Shown here: positions 6,835 through 15,240 of the stretch, piece by piece
Numbering within the stretch: position 1 is the stretch's first letter
Layout: the number at the start of each line of letters is the position of its first letter
DNA from: Roseateles sp.
GTDB taxonomy: Bacteria > Pseudomonadota > Gammaproteobacteria > Burkholderiales > Burkholderiaceae_C
Assembly: GCA_018780415.1 (NCBI GenBank)
Contig: JADMJQ010000014.1
Location: 9,995 to 44,358 of the forward strand
DNA: 34,364 nt
Reading direction: 5' to 3'
Made by a program: the position numbers and the translations under genes
Notes under the pieces: model-generated
Seen by the model: only the letters and a program-made list of their open reading frames with translations
What the model was told of the DNA's origin: nothing
Databases searched by the model: none

Positions 6835-7464
6835 CTAGGAGCCATCGCCGACGCCCAACTCGCGTGCGCGCACCACGGCTTCGGTGCGGTTGCGCGCTTG
6901 CAGCGCCCGCAGGATGGCGGCGATGTGGATCTTCACCGTGCCATCGGTCAGGCCCAGCTCGCGCGCGATGAGCTTGTTCGGCAGGCCGCGCAGCAGGCCT
7001 TGCAGCACATCCAGCTGGCGCGGCGTCAGGCCCGCCGTGTCGGCCTTGGCAGGCGGTAGCCCATCCTGAAAATCGGCCAGCGCGCCGGCGGGCACGTAGA
7101 TGCCGCCCGCCTGCACCAACCGGATCGCCTGCAGCAGCAGCTCGGGCGCGGCCGATTTGGGGAAGAAGCCGCGCGCGCCGACCGCGAGCACGGCCCGAAT
7201 GGTGGGCGCATCTTCCTGCCCCGACGCCACAATCATGGCCATGGCTGGAAAGTTGCTGCGCAGCCAGCGCAGGCCGGTCAGCCCGATCATGCCCGGCATA
7301 TTCAGGTCGATCAGCGCGAGCACCGGCGAGATAGCGGCGCATTGCGCCTGCACACCGGCAAAGTCCTGCGCCTCATGCACGATGGCCAGCGCCTCGGCCC
7401 GCAGCATGGTGCGGCACAGCGCGTCGCGCACCAGCGGGTGATCGTCGGCAACCAGGACATTCAT
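6835..7464 (-). CDS. NarL/FixJ-family response regulator
   Basis: This 209-residue two-component output protein has an N-terminal receiver domain (about 1-120) and a LuxR-type helix-turn-helix (about 143-205). The acidic pocket is ADDH at residues 6-9, the phospho-acceptor is Asp53 in LIDLNMPG, and the conserved lysine is Lys103. The DNA-binding part carries LTPRQLDVLQGL, and NKLIARELGLTDGTVKIHI is the recognition region. GAGGAG lies 5 nt before the ATG. The gene starts 9 bp after the hybrid histidine kinase gene, so the two are probably partners. The regulon is unknown, although the permease at the head of the operon is an obvious candidate for the sensed process. Confidence 0.92.
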   Translation of the reverse strand: MNVLVADDHPLVRDALCRTMLRAEALAIVHEAQDFAGVQAQCAAISPVLALIDLNMPGMIGLTGLRWLRSNFPAMAMIVASGQEDAPTIRAVLAVGARGFFPKSAAPELLLQAIRLVQAGGIYVPAGALADFQDGLPPAKADTAGLTPRQLDVLQGLLRGLPNKLIARELGLTDGTVKIHIAAILRALQARNRTEAVVRARELGVGDGS

Positions 7465-7473
7465 TGCGACTCC

Positions 7474-9939
7474 TCAGGCCTTGAGGCCGGCGGCATCCAC
7501 CAACCAGCTGCGCAGACGGGCCGGACGTACCGGTTTGCTCATGCAGGCGAAGCCGCTGGCTTTCATCTGCGCCAATTGCTCGGGGCTGGACTCGCCCGAC
7601 ACCAGCAAGGCCGGCACCGCTTTGCTGCAGTCTGTACGCAGCGTGTTGATGGCCTCGACGCCGGTTTGGCCGCCGCGCAGGCGGTAGTCGGCCACGATAG
7701 CTTGGAGTGGCGATGTTACGCCCTCTAACTGGCGCATTACTTCTGCGGCGTCGGCACCGGCCAGCACCCGGCAGCCCCAGCGTTCCAGCAGCAGCTGCAT
7801 GCCCTGGCGCACGTCCGGGTCGTCATCGATGACGGCCACCACGCGCCCGGTGAGCTCGTCCTGGCGGCCGTCGCTGAGCTGCCGCGGCAGCGGCTCGGTG
7901 GTGCAAGGCAGCTCCAGCAGAAAGCGACTGCCGCGGCCGGGCCGTGAAAACAGCGCCAGCCGGTGGCCCAGCAGCTGCGCCAAGCGGCGCACGATGGACA
8001 GGCCCAAGCCGAGCCCGGCGAGGCGGTCGCGCTCGGGATTGCCGACCTGGTAGAACTCCTCAAAGACACGCTCCTGGTCGACCCGATGGATACCGGGGCC
8101 GCTGTCCCAGACTTCGATCAGCCAATAGCACGACGATGCCGCGCCGCCCAAACCCCGCAAACTCCGCAAACGGCAACTCAGCAGCACGCCGCCACTGCGC
8201 GTGTACTTGACCGCGTTGCCGAGCAGATTGCGAACAATTTGCTCGACCAGCACCGGGTCGCTGAAGGCGTGCAGGCCTGGCGGTGCGGGTGCCATGCGTA
8301 CCGACAGCCGCAGCCCGCGTTCGGCGGCCGGCGCCGCGAACTCCTCGGCCAGCCGGTGCAGCAGCGGCGCCGGCGCAAAAGCCCGCAAGCGCGGCGTGAC
8401 CGCGCCGGCGTCCATGCGCGAGATATCGAGCAGCGCGTTGAACAAGGTGTCCAAGGAGCCCAGCGAGGCCTTCATGCGCTGAACCAGCTCCAGCTGCGCA
8501 GGGTTCAGTTCGGCATCGACCAGGGTGGCCATGTACAGACCCAGCGCGTGCACCGGCTGGCGCAGGTCGTGGCTGGCGGCGGCGAGGAAGCTGGTCTTGG
8601 CCCGGTTGGCCTGCTCGGCGACCTCCTTGGCGGCACGCATCGCCTCGACGGCACCCACGAGCTCCGTGCTCTTGGCGCTGACGCGCTGTTCGAGATCGCG
8701 GTTCAGCAGTTCCACCGCCCGGCTGGCGGCGACGAAGCGGTCAATCAACATCCAGGCGACCAACATCGCGAAGAACAGACCCGCGTAAGGCACCAGGTAG
8801 ACCGGGTTGTTGTCTTCGCCGAGTTGGTGCACGGCCCTATCCCGCGCGCCAAACGCGACCGACAAGCCGGCCGTCAGCAACAGCAATGCGCCGTTTACGT
8901 TGCGTTGTGTCCAGGCATAGCGCACCACGGCGGCCAACCCGACCGCGGCCACGCCGACCAGGCCCAGCAGCCACACCGCATGCGCTTGTGCGAGCGCATC
9001 GCCGGCCTCGGCCGTGTACAGCAGGGGCGCAGCAGCCAGCACCAACGCGGCCAACAGCAGCTCAAAGCGGCGCCAGCGCCAGCCGGCAAAGCGTAGGCAA
9101 AAGGTCACCAGCATGGTGACGAAGAAGGTGTACAGCGTCGTCCACCAGACGATGTTGTGCACCTCCGGCAAGGGCGGCGATGGCAGCAGCGACCAGGCGT
9201 TGTGCAGAGCCAACCCCATCGCCCCGAGGCCGAAATAGCCATACAGCGCATCGTGCCGCCGCGCCCACAGCAGCAGCACGCACAGGGCCAGGCTGGCGAT
9301 CACCGCCGCCACGAAGGCCGGCCCGATCACCATCGCCAGCACGCGCATGTTGTAGCGCGGCAGCAGCGCCGCGCGCGGGCCTAGGGTGATGGGCGACAGA
9401 CTCAGCAGCGTGCGGCCGGCTGCATCCACCTCCAAGAGGTTGTCACCCTGGCGCACGAATTCGATCGGAATGTCGATCAGGCGGATGCGGGCGATGCTGC
9501 GCGGCAGCGGGGCGAGCGGATCGGCCAGACTGTCGTCCAGCAAATGTCCGTTGAAATGGATGCGCGCGTGGGCCTTCAGGCCGGGCACAAAAAGCGCCAG
9601 ACGCTGCGGCGCCGCCGCCAGCTTGACCGTCAGCCGGTAATGGGCGCGCAGCGGTGCTTGCGCATCGGCATCTGCACCTGCACCTGCACCTGCACCTGCA
9701 CCAGGCAGCGCGTACAAGCTGTCCGGTAGCTGCACGCGGCTGAGCACGCCGCCACTTGCGCGCTCGGCCTGGCGCAGCTCGGTGACCGTGGGTGGTGCGT
9801 CCGCGTCCGCATTCGCCAGCTGCATGGCCAGCACAAGCGCGACCCCACCAAGACGGCGTGACCACAGGCTGAAGGCGCGTATCGCAACACACATGGGCGC
9901 GATTCCACTGCAAGGCGCCGGGCTTGGCAAGCGCGTCAT
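7474..9939 (-). CDS. Hybrid sensor histidine kinase with 7TM sensor and C-terminal receiver
   Basis: This inner-membrane sensor kinase has 821 residues from the ATG at 9939. It has a signal-peptide-like N-terminus, then a periplasmic region of about 150 residues, then about seven membrane helices of 7TMR-DISM type. A coiled linker, a HisKA domain (phospho-acceptor His457 in SHDLRQP) and an ATPase domain (N box NLLGNAVKYT, DSGPGI, GLGLGLSIV) follow. The last 120 or so residues are a receiver domain (DDDPDV, acceptor Asp in VADYRLRGG, SKPVRP). The start at 9939 overlaps the permease stop as ATGA; an ATG at 9894 gives a cleaner signal peptide and cannot be excluded. A run of Gly-Ala pairs near residue 80 comes from a hexanucleotide repeat. 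The receiver may tune the kinase or relay phosphate to the adjacent regulator. Confidence 0.9.
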   Translation of the reverse strand: MTRLPSPAPCSGIAPMCVAIRAFSLWSRRLGGVALVLAMQLANADADAPPTVTELRQAERASGGVLSRVQLPDSLYALPGAGAGAGAGADADAQAPLRAHYRLTVKLAAAPQRLALFVPGLKAHARIHFNGHLLDDSLADPLAPLPRSIARIRLIDIPIEFVRQGDNLLEVDAAGRTLLSLSPITLGPRAALLPRYNMRVLAMVIGPAFVAAVIASLALCVLLLWARRHDALYGYFGLGAMGLALHNAWSLLPSPPLPEVHNIVWWTTLYTFFVTMLVTFCLRFAGWRWRRFELLLAALVLAAAPLLYTAEAGDALAQAHAVWLLGLVGVAAVGLAAVVRYAWTQRNVNGALLLLTAGLSVAFGARDRAVHQLGEDNNPVYLVPYAGLFFAMLVAWMLIDRFVAASRAVELLNRDLEQRVSAKSTELVGAVEAMRAAKEVAEQANRAKTSFLAAASHDLRQPVHALGLYMATLVDAELNPAQLELVQRMKASLGSLDTLFNALLDISRMDAGAVTPRLRAFAPAPLLHRLAEEFAAPAAERGLRLSVRMAPAPPGLHAFSDPVLVEQIVRNLLGNAVKYTRSGGVLLSCRLRSLRGLGGAASSCYWLIEVWDSGPGIHRVDQERVFEEFYQVGNPERDRLAGLGLGLSIVRRLAQLLGHRLALFSRPGRGSRFLLELPCTTEPLPRQLSDGRQDELTGRVVAVIDDDPDVRQGMQLLLERWGCRVLAGADAAEVMRQLEGVTSPLQAIVADYRLRGGQTGVEAINTLRTDCSKAVPALLVSGESSPEQLAQMKASGFACMSKPVRPARLRSWLVDAAGLKA
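9673..9702. repeat. Hexanucleotide tandem repeat (TGCACC)5
   Basis: Five perfect TGCACC units lie inside the sensor kinase gene and encode Gly-Ala pairs in the periplasmic region. Unit gain or loss would keep the frame. Confidence 0.9.
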
Positions 9940-10742
9940 ACGCTGCTTAGATGCATCAACATGCCGGCGCCCGCCAGCAGCGTGACCAGGCCGAAGCCGC
10001 AGCGCAGCTGTGCCACCGGCAGCCGGTGCGACAGCGCCACGCCACAGGGCGCGCCCAGCACCGCGCCGACGCCAATGCCGGCGGCCAGCAGCCATTGCGT
10101 GGGCCCCGCCTGGGGAGACAGCAGCAGCGCCGGCAGTGACAAGGACAGCAGGCCGCTGGCGCTGACCAGCAGGTTCAGCACGGTGCTATTGGCCACGGCG
10201 TATTTCATCTGCAGGCCGCGCCGCAACAGGCAGGGCACGACGATCAGCGCGCTGCCCAGCCCGGCGCTCGACCCCAGGCCGCCGACCAACAAGGCCAGCG
10301 GCGCGCCGGGCATCAGCGCCGCACCCAGCGGCAGCGCCGGCCCAACCACCCGCGCCGCGGGCAACAGCATGCGCAGCCCGCACCAACTGGCATAGGCGAT
10401 GAACACCAGGGACAGCGCCTTGCCCTGCAACTGCGTCGCCAGCAGCGCACCGGCCGCGCTGCCGACCAGGGTTGCCGGGGCCATGCGGGTGGCCCAGGGC
10501 CAGTCGATCGCGCCGCGCCGGTGCTGCGCCCAGGTGGCGCTCAAGGTCGTCGGCAGCATGGCCGCCAAGGCGGTGGCCACCGCCGCCTCGGGCAGCGCCG
10601 CGCCGGCAATCCCCAGCGCCGGCAGGCAGGCATACAGCAAGGGCATCACCACCAAGCCGCCGCCTATGCCCAGCAAACCTGCCAGCAGGCCCGACGTGAG
10701 GCCGCCGGCGATACAGAGCAGCACAGTGAGTTCGGTATCCAT
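9936..10742 (-). CDS. TauE/SafE-family membrane permease
   Basis: This 268-residue hydrophobic protein has about eight membrane helices in two halves. The glycine-rich signature GLLAGLLGIGGGLVVMPLL near the N-terminus and GGLGSSAGLGSALIVVPCLL in the second half are typical of TauE/SafE (DUF81) proteins, which export sulfite, sulfoacetate or related organosulfur anions. The substrate here is not determinable. The ATG at 10742 is chosen because membrane segments begin right after it. An extension to 10922 would add 60 residues without family character. The gene leads an operon with the kinase (ATGA overlap) and the response regulator, so the system may sense a compound that this permease moves. 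Confidence 0.88.
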   Translation of the reverse strand: MDTELTVLLCIAGGLTSGLLAGLLGIGGGLVVMPLLYACLPALGIAGAALPEAAVATALAAMLPTTLSATWAQHRRGAIDWPWATRMAPATLVGSAAGALLATQLQGKALSLVFIAYASWCGLRMLLPAARVVGPALPLGAALMPGAPLALLVGGLGSSAGLGSALIVVPCLLRRGLQMKYAVANSTVLNLLVSASGLLSLSLPALLLSPQAGPTQWLLAAGIGVGAVLGAPCGVALSHRLPVAQLRCGFGLVTLLAGAGMLMHLSSV

Positions 10743-11029
10743 TCGGCGCTTTCGAAGTGCATGGCCTTGAGCGGGCTTGACTCTCCGACTGTAGAAAGCG
10801 CAGTCCCCGCCGTCATCGCTCCGAAGGCAGGGGCGGTGCGGCCGGATGGCCGATGCCAAATGGCAGTGGTGGTGCTTGCCGAATGGCAGGCGCGCGCCGA
10901 CAGGCGCCCACCTAAAGTTCATTTACCGAATCAGCGGGCAGTCAATCAACCGAACCAGCGCCGCTGATAACTTGCAGCGTCCCGCCCGCAAGCCTGACTT
11001 GGATGACCCAGATTCATGGAGATTTTCAG
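10743..11029. promoter_or_regulatory. Divergent promoter region with a spaced repeat (permease operon / superoxide dismutase)
   Basis: This 287-bp gap separates two divergent genes and must hold both promoters. TGCCAAATGGCAG (10854-10866) and TGCCGAATGGCAG (10877-10889) are near-identical and start 23 bp apart, about two helical turns. Each is itself a small inverted repeat, as in a paired operator. No regulator is identified, and no coding sequence is supported here. Confidence 0.45.
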
Positions 11030-11587
11030 ATGCCAGCTATCCCACGTTCTCGCCGTCTTGCGCCCTTGCTCTTAATCAGCCTCTGCGGCGTTGTACACGC
11101 AGCTGCCGCCGCGTCCATCGCCATACCCAGGCACCTGATCGACAGCCAGGGCGCAAACCGCCCCTTGGGTTGGGTCACCGTGATCGAATCCAACTTCGGT
11201 CTGGTTTTCAGCCCCGACCTAGCCGGCCTGCCGCCGGGCTTCCACGGTTTTCACGTCCACGAGAACCCAAGCTGCGCGCCCGGCGTGCGCGATGGCCAGA
11301 CGGTGGCGGGGCTGGCGGCCGGCGGCCACTTCGACCCGCTGGGCACTGAGCGCCATGGCACGCCCTGGGGCACCGGCCACCTGGGCGACCTGCCTGCCCT
11401 GGTGGTTGACGCCTCGGGCCACGCCAATTACCCGGTGCTGGCGCCCCGGCTCAAGCTGGCCGACTTGCGCGCGCGTTCGCTGATGGTCCACATCAACGGC
11501 GACAACCACGCCGACCACCCCATGCCGCTGGGCGGCGGCGGTGGCCGCCTGGCCTGTGGGGTGACGCCGGGCGCCGCTGAACCTTGA
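11030..11587 (+). CDS. sodC: Periplasmic Cu,Zn superoxide dismutase
   Basis: This 185-residue enzyme converts superoxide to oxygen and hydrogen peroxide in the periplasm. A signal peptide ends near residue 25-28 ([16 protein letters not shown]). Copper ligands are His75 and His77 (HVHE), bridging His100 (GGHFDP) and His154 (MVHINGDNH). Zinc ligands include His109, His117 and Asp120 (HLGDLP). Cys82 and Cys176 are placed to form the conserved disulfide, and the [11 protein letters not shown] ending is diagnostic. The ATG at 11030 has GGAG 8 nt upstream, better than an in-frame ATG at 11003. The gene stands alone after a divergent promoter region, with a PEP-CTERM gene 58 bp downstream. Confidence 0.93.
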   Translation: MPAIPRSRRLAPLLLISLCGVVHAAAAASIAIPRHLIDSQGANRPLGWVTVIESNFGLVFSPDLAGLPPGFHGFHVHENPSCAPGVRDGQTVAGLAAGGHFDPLGTERHGTPWGTGHLGDLPALVVDASGHANYPVLAPRLKLADLRARSLMVHINGDNHADHPMPLGGGGGRLACGVTPGAAEP

Positions 11588-11645
11588 GGTAGCCGGAGCG
11601 CTCATGCCCCGGTGTCTGTTCCACCCTTCACTCAACGGAGTTCAT

Positions 11646-12323
11646 ATGACTACAACCGCATGGATACACGGCGCGCTGGCGCTGGCCACTTCGACGCTGC
11701 TCTCGACCGCCCAGGCCAACAATCTCTTGAGCAACGGCAGCTTTGAGGCCACCTTGGGCCCCGCAAACGGCGGCGGCCCGGGCTATTTGTCGTTCAACGC
11801 GCCGAGCCAAAGCATCCCCGCTTGGCTGCTGACATCTGGCAGCATCGAGGTGTTCACGGACTTTCTCGGGTCTGGCACTCAATTGATCGACATGACAGGC
11901 GTGCACAGCGCGGCCGGCGGCGCCGGGCCGGGCAGCTTGCAGCAGAGCTTCGCCACCACCGTCGGCGCGACCTACAACGTGTCGTTCATGATGGGCGGCG
12001 GCAACGCCCCTGTCATCAAGACCATGGAGGTGGCCGTCAGCGGGCCGGTATCGACCGCATACAGCCAGATCTTCTCGCTGGACTCAAGCCAACTGCCAAC
12101 CCCTGGGACCTTGACCCAGCAGCAGTTCAGCTTCATTGCCAACGATGCAACGTCGACGCTGCGCTTCACCAGCCTGGTCAACGACAGCTGGGATGGGCCG
12201 CTGCTGGACGCCGTCGTCGTCAGCGCCGCCGCCGTGCCGGAACCCGCGAACTGGGCGCTGTTGCTGGCCGGCCTCGGCGTGCTGAGCTGGCTGCGCCGGC
12301 GCAATCAAGCACCCAGCAGTTGA
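11646..12323 (+). CDS. PEP-CTERM-anchored exported protein (choice-of-anchor C/DUF642-like)
   Basis: The 225-residue protein has a signal peptide (about 1-25, ending STAQA) and a body that opens with NLLSNGSFE, typical of choice-of-anchor C or DUF642-like domains. These are beta-rich, carbohydrate-binding-like folds. The C-terminus carries the sorting signal: VPEP at 197-200, a hydrophobic helix, and a basic tail (SWLRRRNQ). Exosortase (EpsH/XrtA) recognises this signal and releases or anchors the protein at the cell surface, often together with exopolysaccharide. No exosortase gene is in the window, so it must act from elsewhere. GGAG lies 7 nt before the ATG. The ligand is unknown. Confidence 0.88.
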   Translation: MTTTAWIHGALALATSTLLSTAQANNLLSNGSFEATLGPANGGGPGYLSFNAPSQSIPAWLLTSGSIEVFTDFLGSGTQLIDMTGVHSAAGGAGPGSLQQSFATTVGATYNVSFMMGGGNAPVIKTMEVAVSGPVSTAYSQIFSLDSSQLPTPGTLTQQQFSFIANDATSTLRFTSLVNDSWDGPLLDAVVVSAAAVPEPANWALLLAGLGVLSWLRRRNQAPSS

Positions 12324-12477
12324 GTGGGCCCCATCTGCCTGACGCTGTTCCAGGGCTTGGGGTTGTGGATGCAGGTCGGGCCGCTGGAGGCACTGTGGGC
12401 CGGCTTGACCTATGGCCGGACGCCCGCCCACTACACTGCCCCCACTTAGGGCATGCAGCGTACGCGGGGAGTTATTT

Positions 12478-13872
12478 TTGAGCTTGAAGCCAGCAGCAGA
12501 AGGTGTAGCGGCGCCAGCGTCCAAGCCCATGGGCCGGGTGGCGCGCTTGATCCAGTTCGAGGCGGTGCGTATCGCCGAGCAGACGCAACAGCAACAGCCG
12601 CTCGACGATGTGCAGGCGCTGCGCCAGGCCTATGCGGCTTGTGACAGCGACAGTGAGCGCCTGCTTGAGCGGGCCGCCCGACTGGCGCCCCAACTCGGCC
12701 TCGACCAACAATTTGCCCAGGGGCGCGAACGGCTGATCGCGGTCAGCGTCATGGCGGCCCTCTTGGTGGCCCTGCTGTCCTACGGCCTGGTCAGTAGCGT
12801 GGTCGGCGACGACCGGCGCATCAACGCGATGGCCGCCTTGCTGGCGGTGCTGGGCCCGCATCTGCTGAGTCTGCTGCTCTGGCTGGCGGCCCTGCTGTTT
12901 GGCGGCAAGGGCGGCGGCCTGGTCCAGGGGCTGCTGAGTTTGAGCACACGCGTGCCCGGCCTGGGTGGCCCGGCCAGCCGCCTGCTCTTGCAGGCGACCT
13001 TGCAGGTGCTGGGCCGCTCTGCGGGCTTGAGCGCCTGGTTGTTCGGCCTGATCAGCCATCTGATCTGGACGCTGGCCTTTGTGTTCAGCCTGGCCGGCCT
13101 GCTGCTGGCCTTCTCGTTTCTGTCTTACCAGCTGACCTGGGAAACCACCATCCTGGACGGCCAGACCTTTGCCCGCTTTGCCGAATGGGCGGGCCGGTTG
13201 CCGGCCTGGTTCGGCTTTGCCACGCCGGCGGTCGACCATTTGCTCGACGGCCAGGGCGACCACCGCGGCTGGGCGATCTGGCTGCTGGGCTGCACCCTGG
13301 TCTATGGCCTGGGGCTGCGTCTGCTTTTGGCGTTACTGAGTGGCCTGCAGACCTGGCGCTTGCTGGCTAGGCTTGAACTGCCAGACGGCAGCGACCCCTA
13401 TGTGCGACGCCTGCTGGAGCGTTTTGCCGCGCTGCAGCCGGCGCAGTTGATGGATGCCGAGCGGCCTACTGTCGCAGCCAGGTCGCCGACCGGCGCGTTA
13501 GTTAATGATCACCAAACCGGCCTGGCGGTGGTCGCTTTCGAGCTACCAGACCCGCTTCCCTGGCCACCGAGCTTGCCACTAACTGCGTGCACCGACGGCA
13601 GCGTGGCGTCCAAGCGCGAGTTGCTGGCGCGCCTGCAGCAGCAAGCACCCGCCCACCTGCTGGTGGTCTGCAATGCCGGCGCCAGCCCCGACCGCTCCAC
13701 CGAGCGTTTTTTGCATGCGGCGGCCGCCTGCGCCGGTCGGACGGCGGTCTTGCTCTTGGCGGCGGACGGCCATGCGGCCTCGGCGCAGCGCTGGCGCGAT
13801 TGGTTAAATGAAATTCAAGTCCAAACGGTGTTTGACCAAGTGGACGAGGCCTTGAGCTGGGCGCAACGATGA
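12478..13872 (+). CDS. DUF2868 membrane protein
   Basis: This 464-residue predicted inner-membrane protein contains several hydrophobic helices. The main groups are near LIAVSVMAALLVALLSYGLV, LLSLLLWLAALLF, IWTLAFVFSLAGLLLAF and WAIWLLGCTLVYGLGLRLLLALLSG, followed by a soluble C-terminal part of about 150 residues. The N-terminal motif (FEAVRIAEQ, PLDDVQALRQA) matches DUF2868. The start is taken as TTG at 12478 because GGGGAG lies 6 nt upstream; an ATG at 12529 is the alternative. The stop overlaps the start of the next gene as ATGA, so translation is coupled to the DUF3482 GTPase. The pair recurs in betaproteobacteria as far as I recall. The role is unknown; a membrane anchor for the GTPase is a reasonable inference. 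Confidence 0.82.
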   Translation: MSLKPAAEGVAAPASKPMGRVARLIQFEAVRIAEQTQQQQPLDDVQALRQAYAACDSDSERLLERAARLAPQLGLDQQFAQGRERLIAVSVMAALLVALLSYGLVSSVVGDDRRINAMAALLAVLGPHLLSLLLWLAALLFGGKGGGLVQGLLSLSTRVPGLGGPASRLLLQATLQVLGRSAGLSAWLFGLISHLIWTLAFVFSLAGLLLAFSFLSYQLTWETTILDGQTFARFAEWAGRLPAWFGFATPAVDHLLDGQGDHRGWAIWLLGCTLVYGLGLRLLLALLSGLQTWRLLARLELPDGSDPYVRRLLERFAALQPAQLMDAERPTVAARSPTGALVNDHQTGLAVVAFELPDPLPWPPSLPLTACTDGSVASKRELLARLQQQAPAHLLVVCNAGASPDRSTERFLHAAAACAGRTAVLLLAADGHAASAQRWRDWLNEIQVQTVFDQVDEALSWAQR

Positions 13873-15221
13873 GCAAAGCCCCGCCCATCACCCTGGCCCT
13901 GGTCGGCCACACCAATGCCGGCAAGACCTCGCTGCTGCGCACCTTGACGCGCCGTGCCGACTTCGGCGCGGTCTCGAACCGACCCGGCACGACCCGCCAT
14001 GTCGAGGCGCTGGCGCTGCGCATTGATGGCCGTGACGCCCTGCGTTTTCTGGACACACCGGGCCTGGAGGACGCGCCCGCCTTGCTCGACTACATCCAGC
14101 AGATGGATGCCGGCCTGAGCCGCGAGCAGCGTCTGCAGGCCTTTTTGCGCGGGCCGGCGGCGCAGGCCGAGTTCGAACAGGAGGCCAAGGTGCTGCGCTG
14201 CCTGCTGGACGCCGACGCCGCCCTGCTGGTGATCGATGCGCGTGAAAGCCCGCTGCCCAAGTTCGCCAGCGAGATCGAGGTCTTGATGCTCTGCGCCCGG
14301 CCGCTGATGCCGGTCTTGAACTTTGTCACTCACGCCGAGTCGCAGGAGCCGGCCTGGCGCCGCCTGCTGGCCGACCATGGGCTGCATGCCTTGGTGCGCT
14401 TCGACGCGGTGGCGCCATTTGTCGGCGCCGAGCAGCATTTGTATGCCGACCTCGGCACGCTCTTGCCCGAGCGGCGCGCGGCCTTGCTGGCGGTCGGTGA
14501 GCATCTGCAGCGCGAGGCTCAATCACGTCGTACCGCCAGCCTGCGCCTGATCGCCGACCTGGTGTTGAATCTGGCCGCCCTGCGCGTGCCGATCCGCAAG
14601 GCCAGCCTGGCTGATCCGGCGCAGCGCGCGGCGCATATCCAGGCCTTTCAGGCCCAGGTGGCCGAGCGCAGCCGCCTGGGCGTGGACCAGCTGCTGGGCC
14701 TGCATGGCTTCGCGGTCGGCAGCGCCGAGGCGGCCGAGCTAAGCGGTCTGAGCGGCCGCTGGGCCTCCGAGCTGTTCAACCCCGAGCTGCTGAAGGCGGC
14801 CGGCAAGCGCCTGGGTGCGGGCGCGGCCATCGGTGCGGCGCTGGGTTTGGGGTTGGACGTGGCGCTGGCCGGCCTGTCCTTGGGCGCGGCCGCCAGTGTC
14901 GGCGCGGCGCTGGGCGGCGTGGCCTCGCAGGGCTTCGGTGCCATGGGTCGCAGCTTAAGTAACAAGCTACGCGGTGTGGCCGAGCTGAGCTTGGAGGACC
15001 CCGTCTTGTTGCTGCTGGTGGCGCAACAGCTGAGTCTCTTGCGGGCCCTGGAGCGGCGCGGTCATGCGGCGCTGGAGGTCCTGAAAGCCAGCACCGATTT
15101 GGCCCTGAGCGAGGCGCTGACGGTCAAGTTACTGGCCGCTTTTGGCGCGGTGTGCGCCGATCCCGCTAACCGGGACCGTCATGCCGCCGCCGTGGCGCAG
15201 GCGCTGGCCGAGCAGGCTTGA
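13869..15221 (+). CDS. DUF3482-family GTPase
   Basis: The 450-residue protein has an N-terminal TRAFAC-type GTPase domain: G1 is GHTNAGKTS (13-21), a threonine pair in GTTRHVE serves G2, and G3 is DTPG (62-65). The expected G4 NKxD is not obvious; NFVTHAES lies where it should be, so nucleotide specificity may be altered. The middle of the C-terminal half is a glycine- and alanine-rich hydrophobic segment (AGAAIGAALGLGLDVALAGLSLGAA in parts) resembling a glycine zipper that could insert in a membrane. The ATG overlaps the stop of the DUF2868 gene. Together they suggest a membrane-associated GTPase system whose cellular job is undescribed. Confidence 0.85.
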   Translation: MSKAPPITLALVGHTNAGKTSLLRTLTRRADFGAVSNRPGTTRHVEALALRIDGRDALRFLDTPGLEDAPALLDYIQQMDAGLSREQRLQAFLRGPAAQAEFEQEAKVLRCLLDADAALLVIDARESPLPKFASEIEVLMLCARPLMPVLNFVTHAESQEPAWRRLLADHGLHALVRFDAVAPFVGAEQHLYADLGTLLPERRAALLAVGEHLQREAQSRRTASLRLIADLVLNLAALRVPIRKASLADPAQRAAHIQAFQAQVAERSRLGVDQLLGLHGFAVGSAEAAELSGLSGRWASELFNPELLKAAGKRLGAGAAIGAALGLGLDVALAGLSLGAAASVGAALGGVASQGFGAMGRSLSNKLRGVAELSLEDPVLLLLVAQQLSLLRALERRGHAALEVLKASTDLALSEALTVKLLAAFGAVCADPANRDRHAAAVAQALAEQA

Positions 15222-15240
15222 GCGAGTTGTTAGCGGTCTA

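Noticed and set aside
7963..9096. Plus-strand open frame of 377 codons
   Set aside because: It is antisense to the sensor kinase, which has an intact H-box and ATPase motifs.
10743..10922. Longer start for the TauE/SafE permease
   Set aside because: The extra 60 residues are His/Arg-rich with no membrane segment or family similarity, and they overlap the divergent promoter region.
12363..12371. Partial DnaA-box-like TGTGGATGC
   Set aside because: It has two mismatches from consensus and no neighbouring trio, AT-rich stretch or further boxes.
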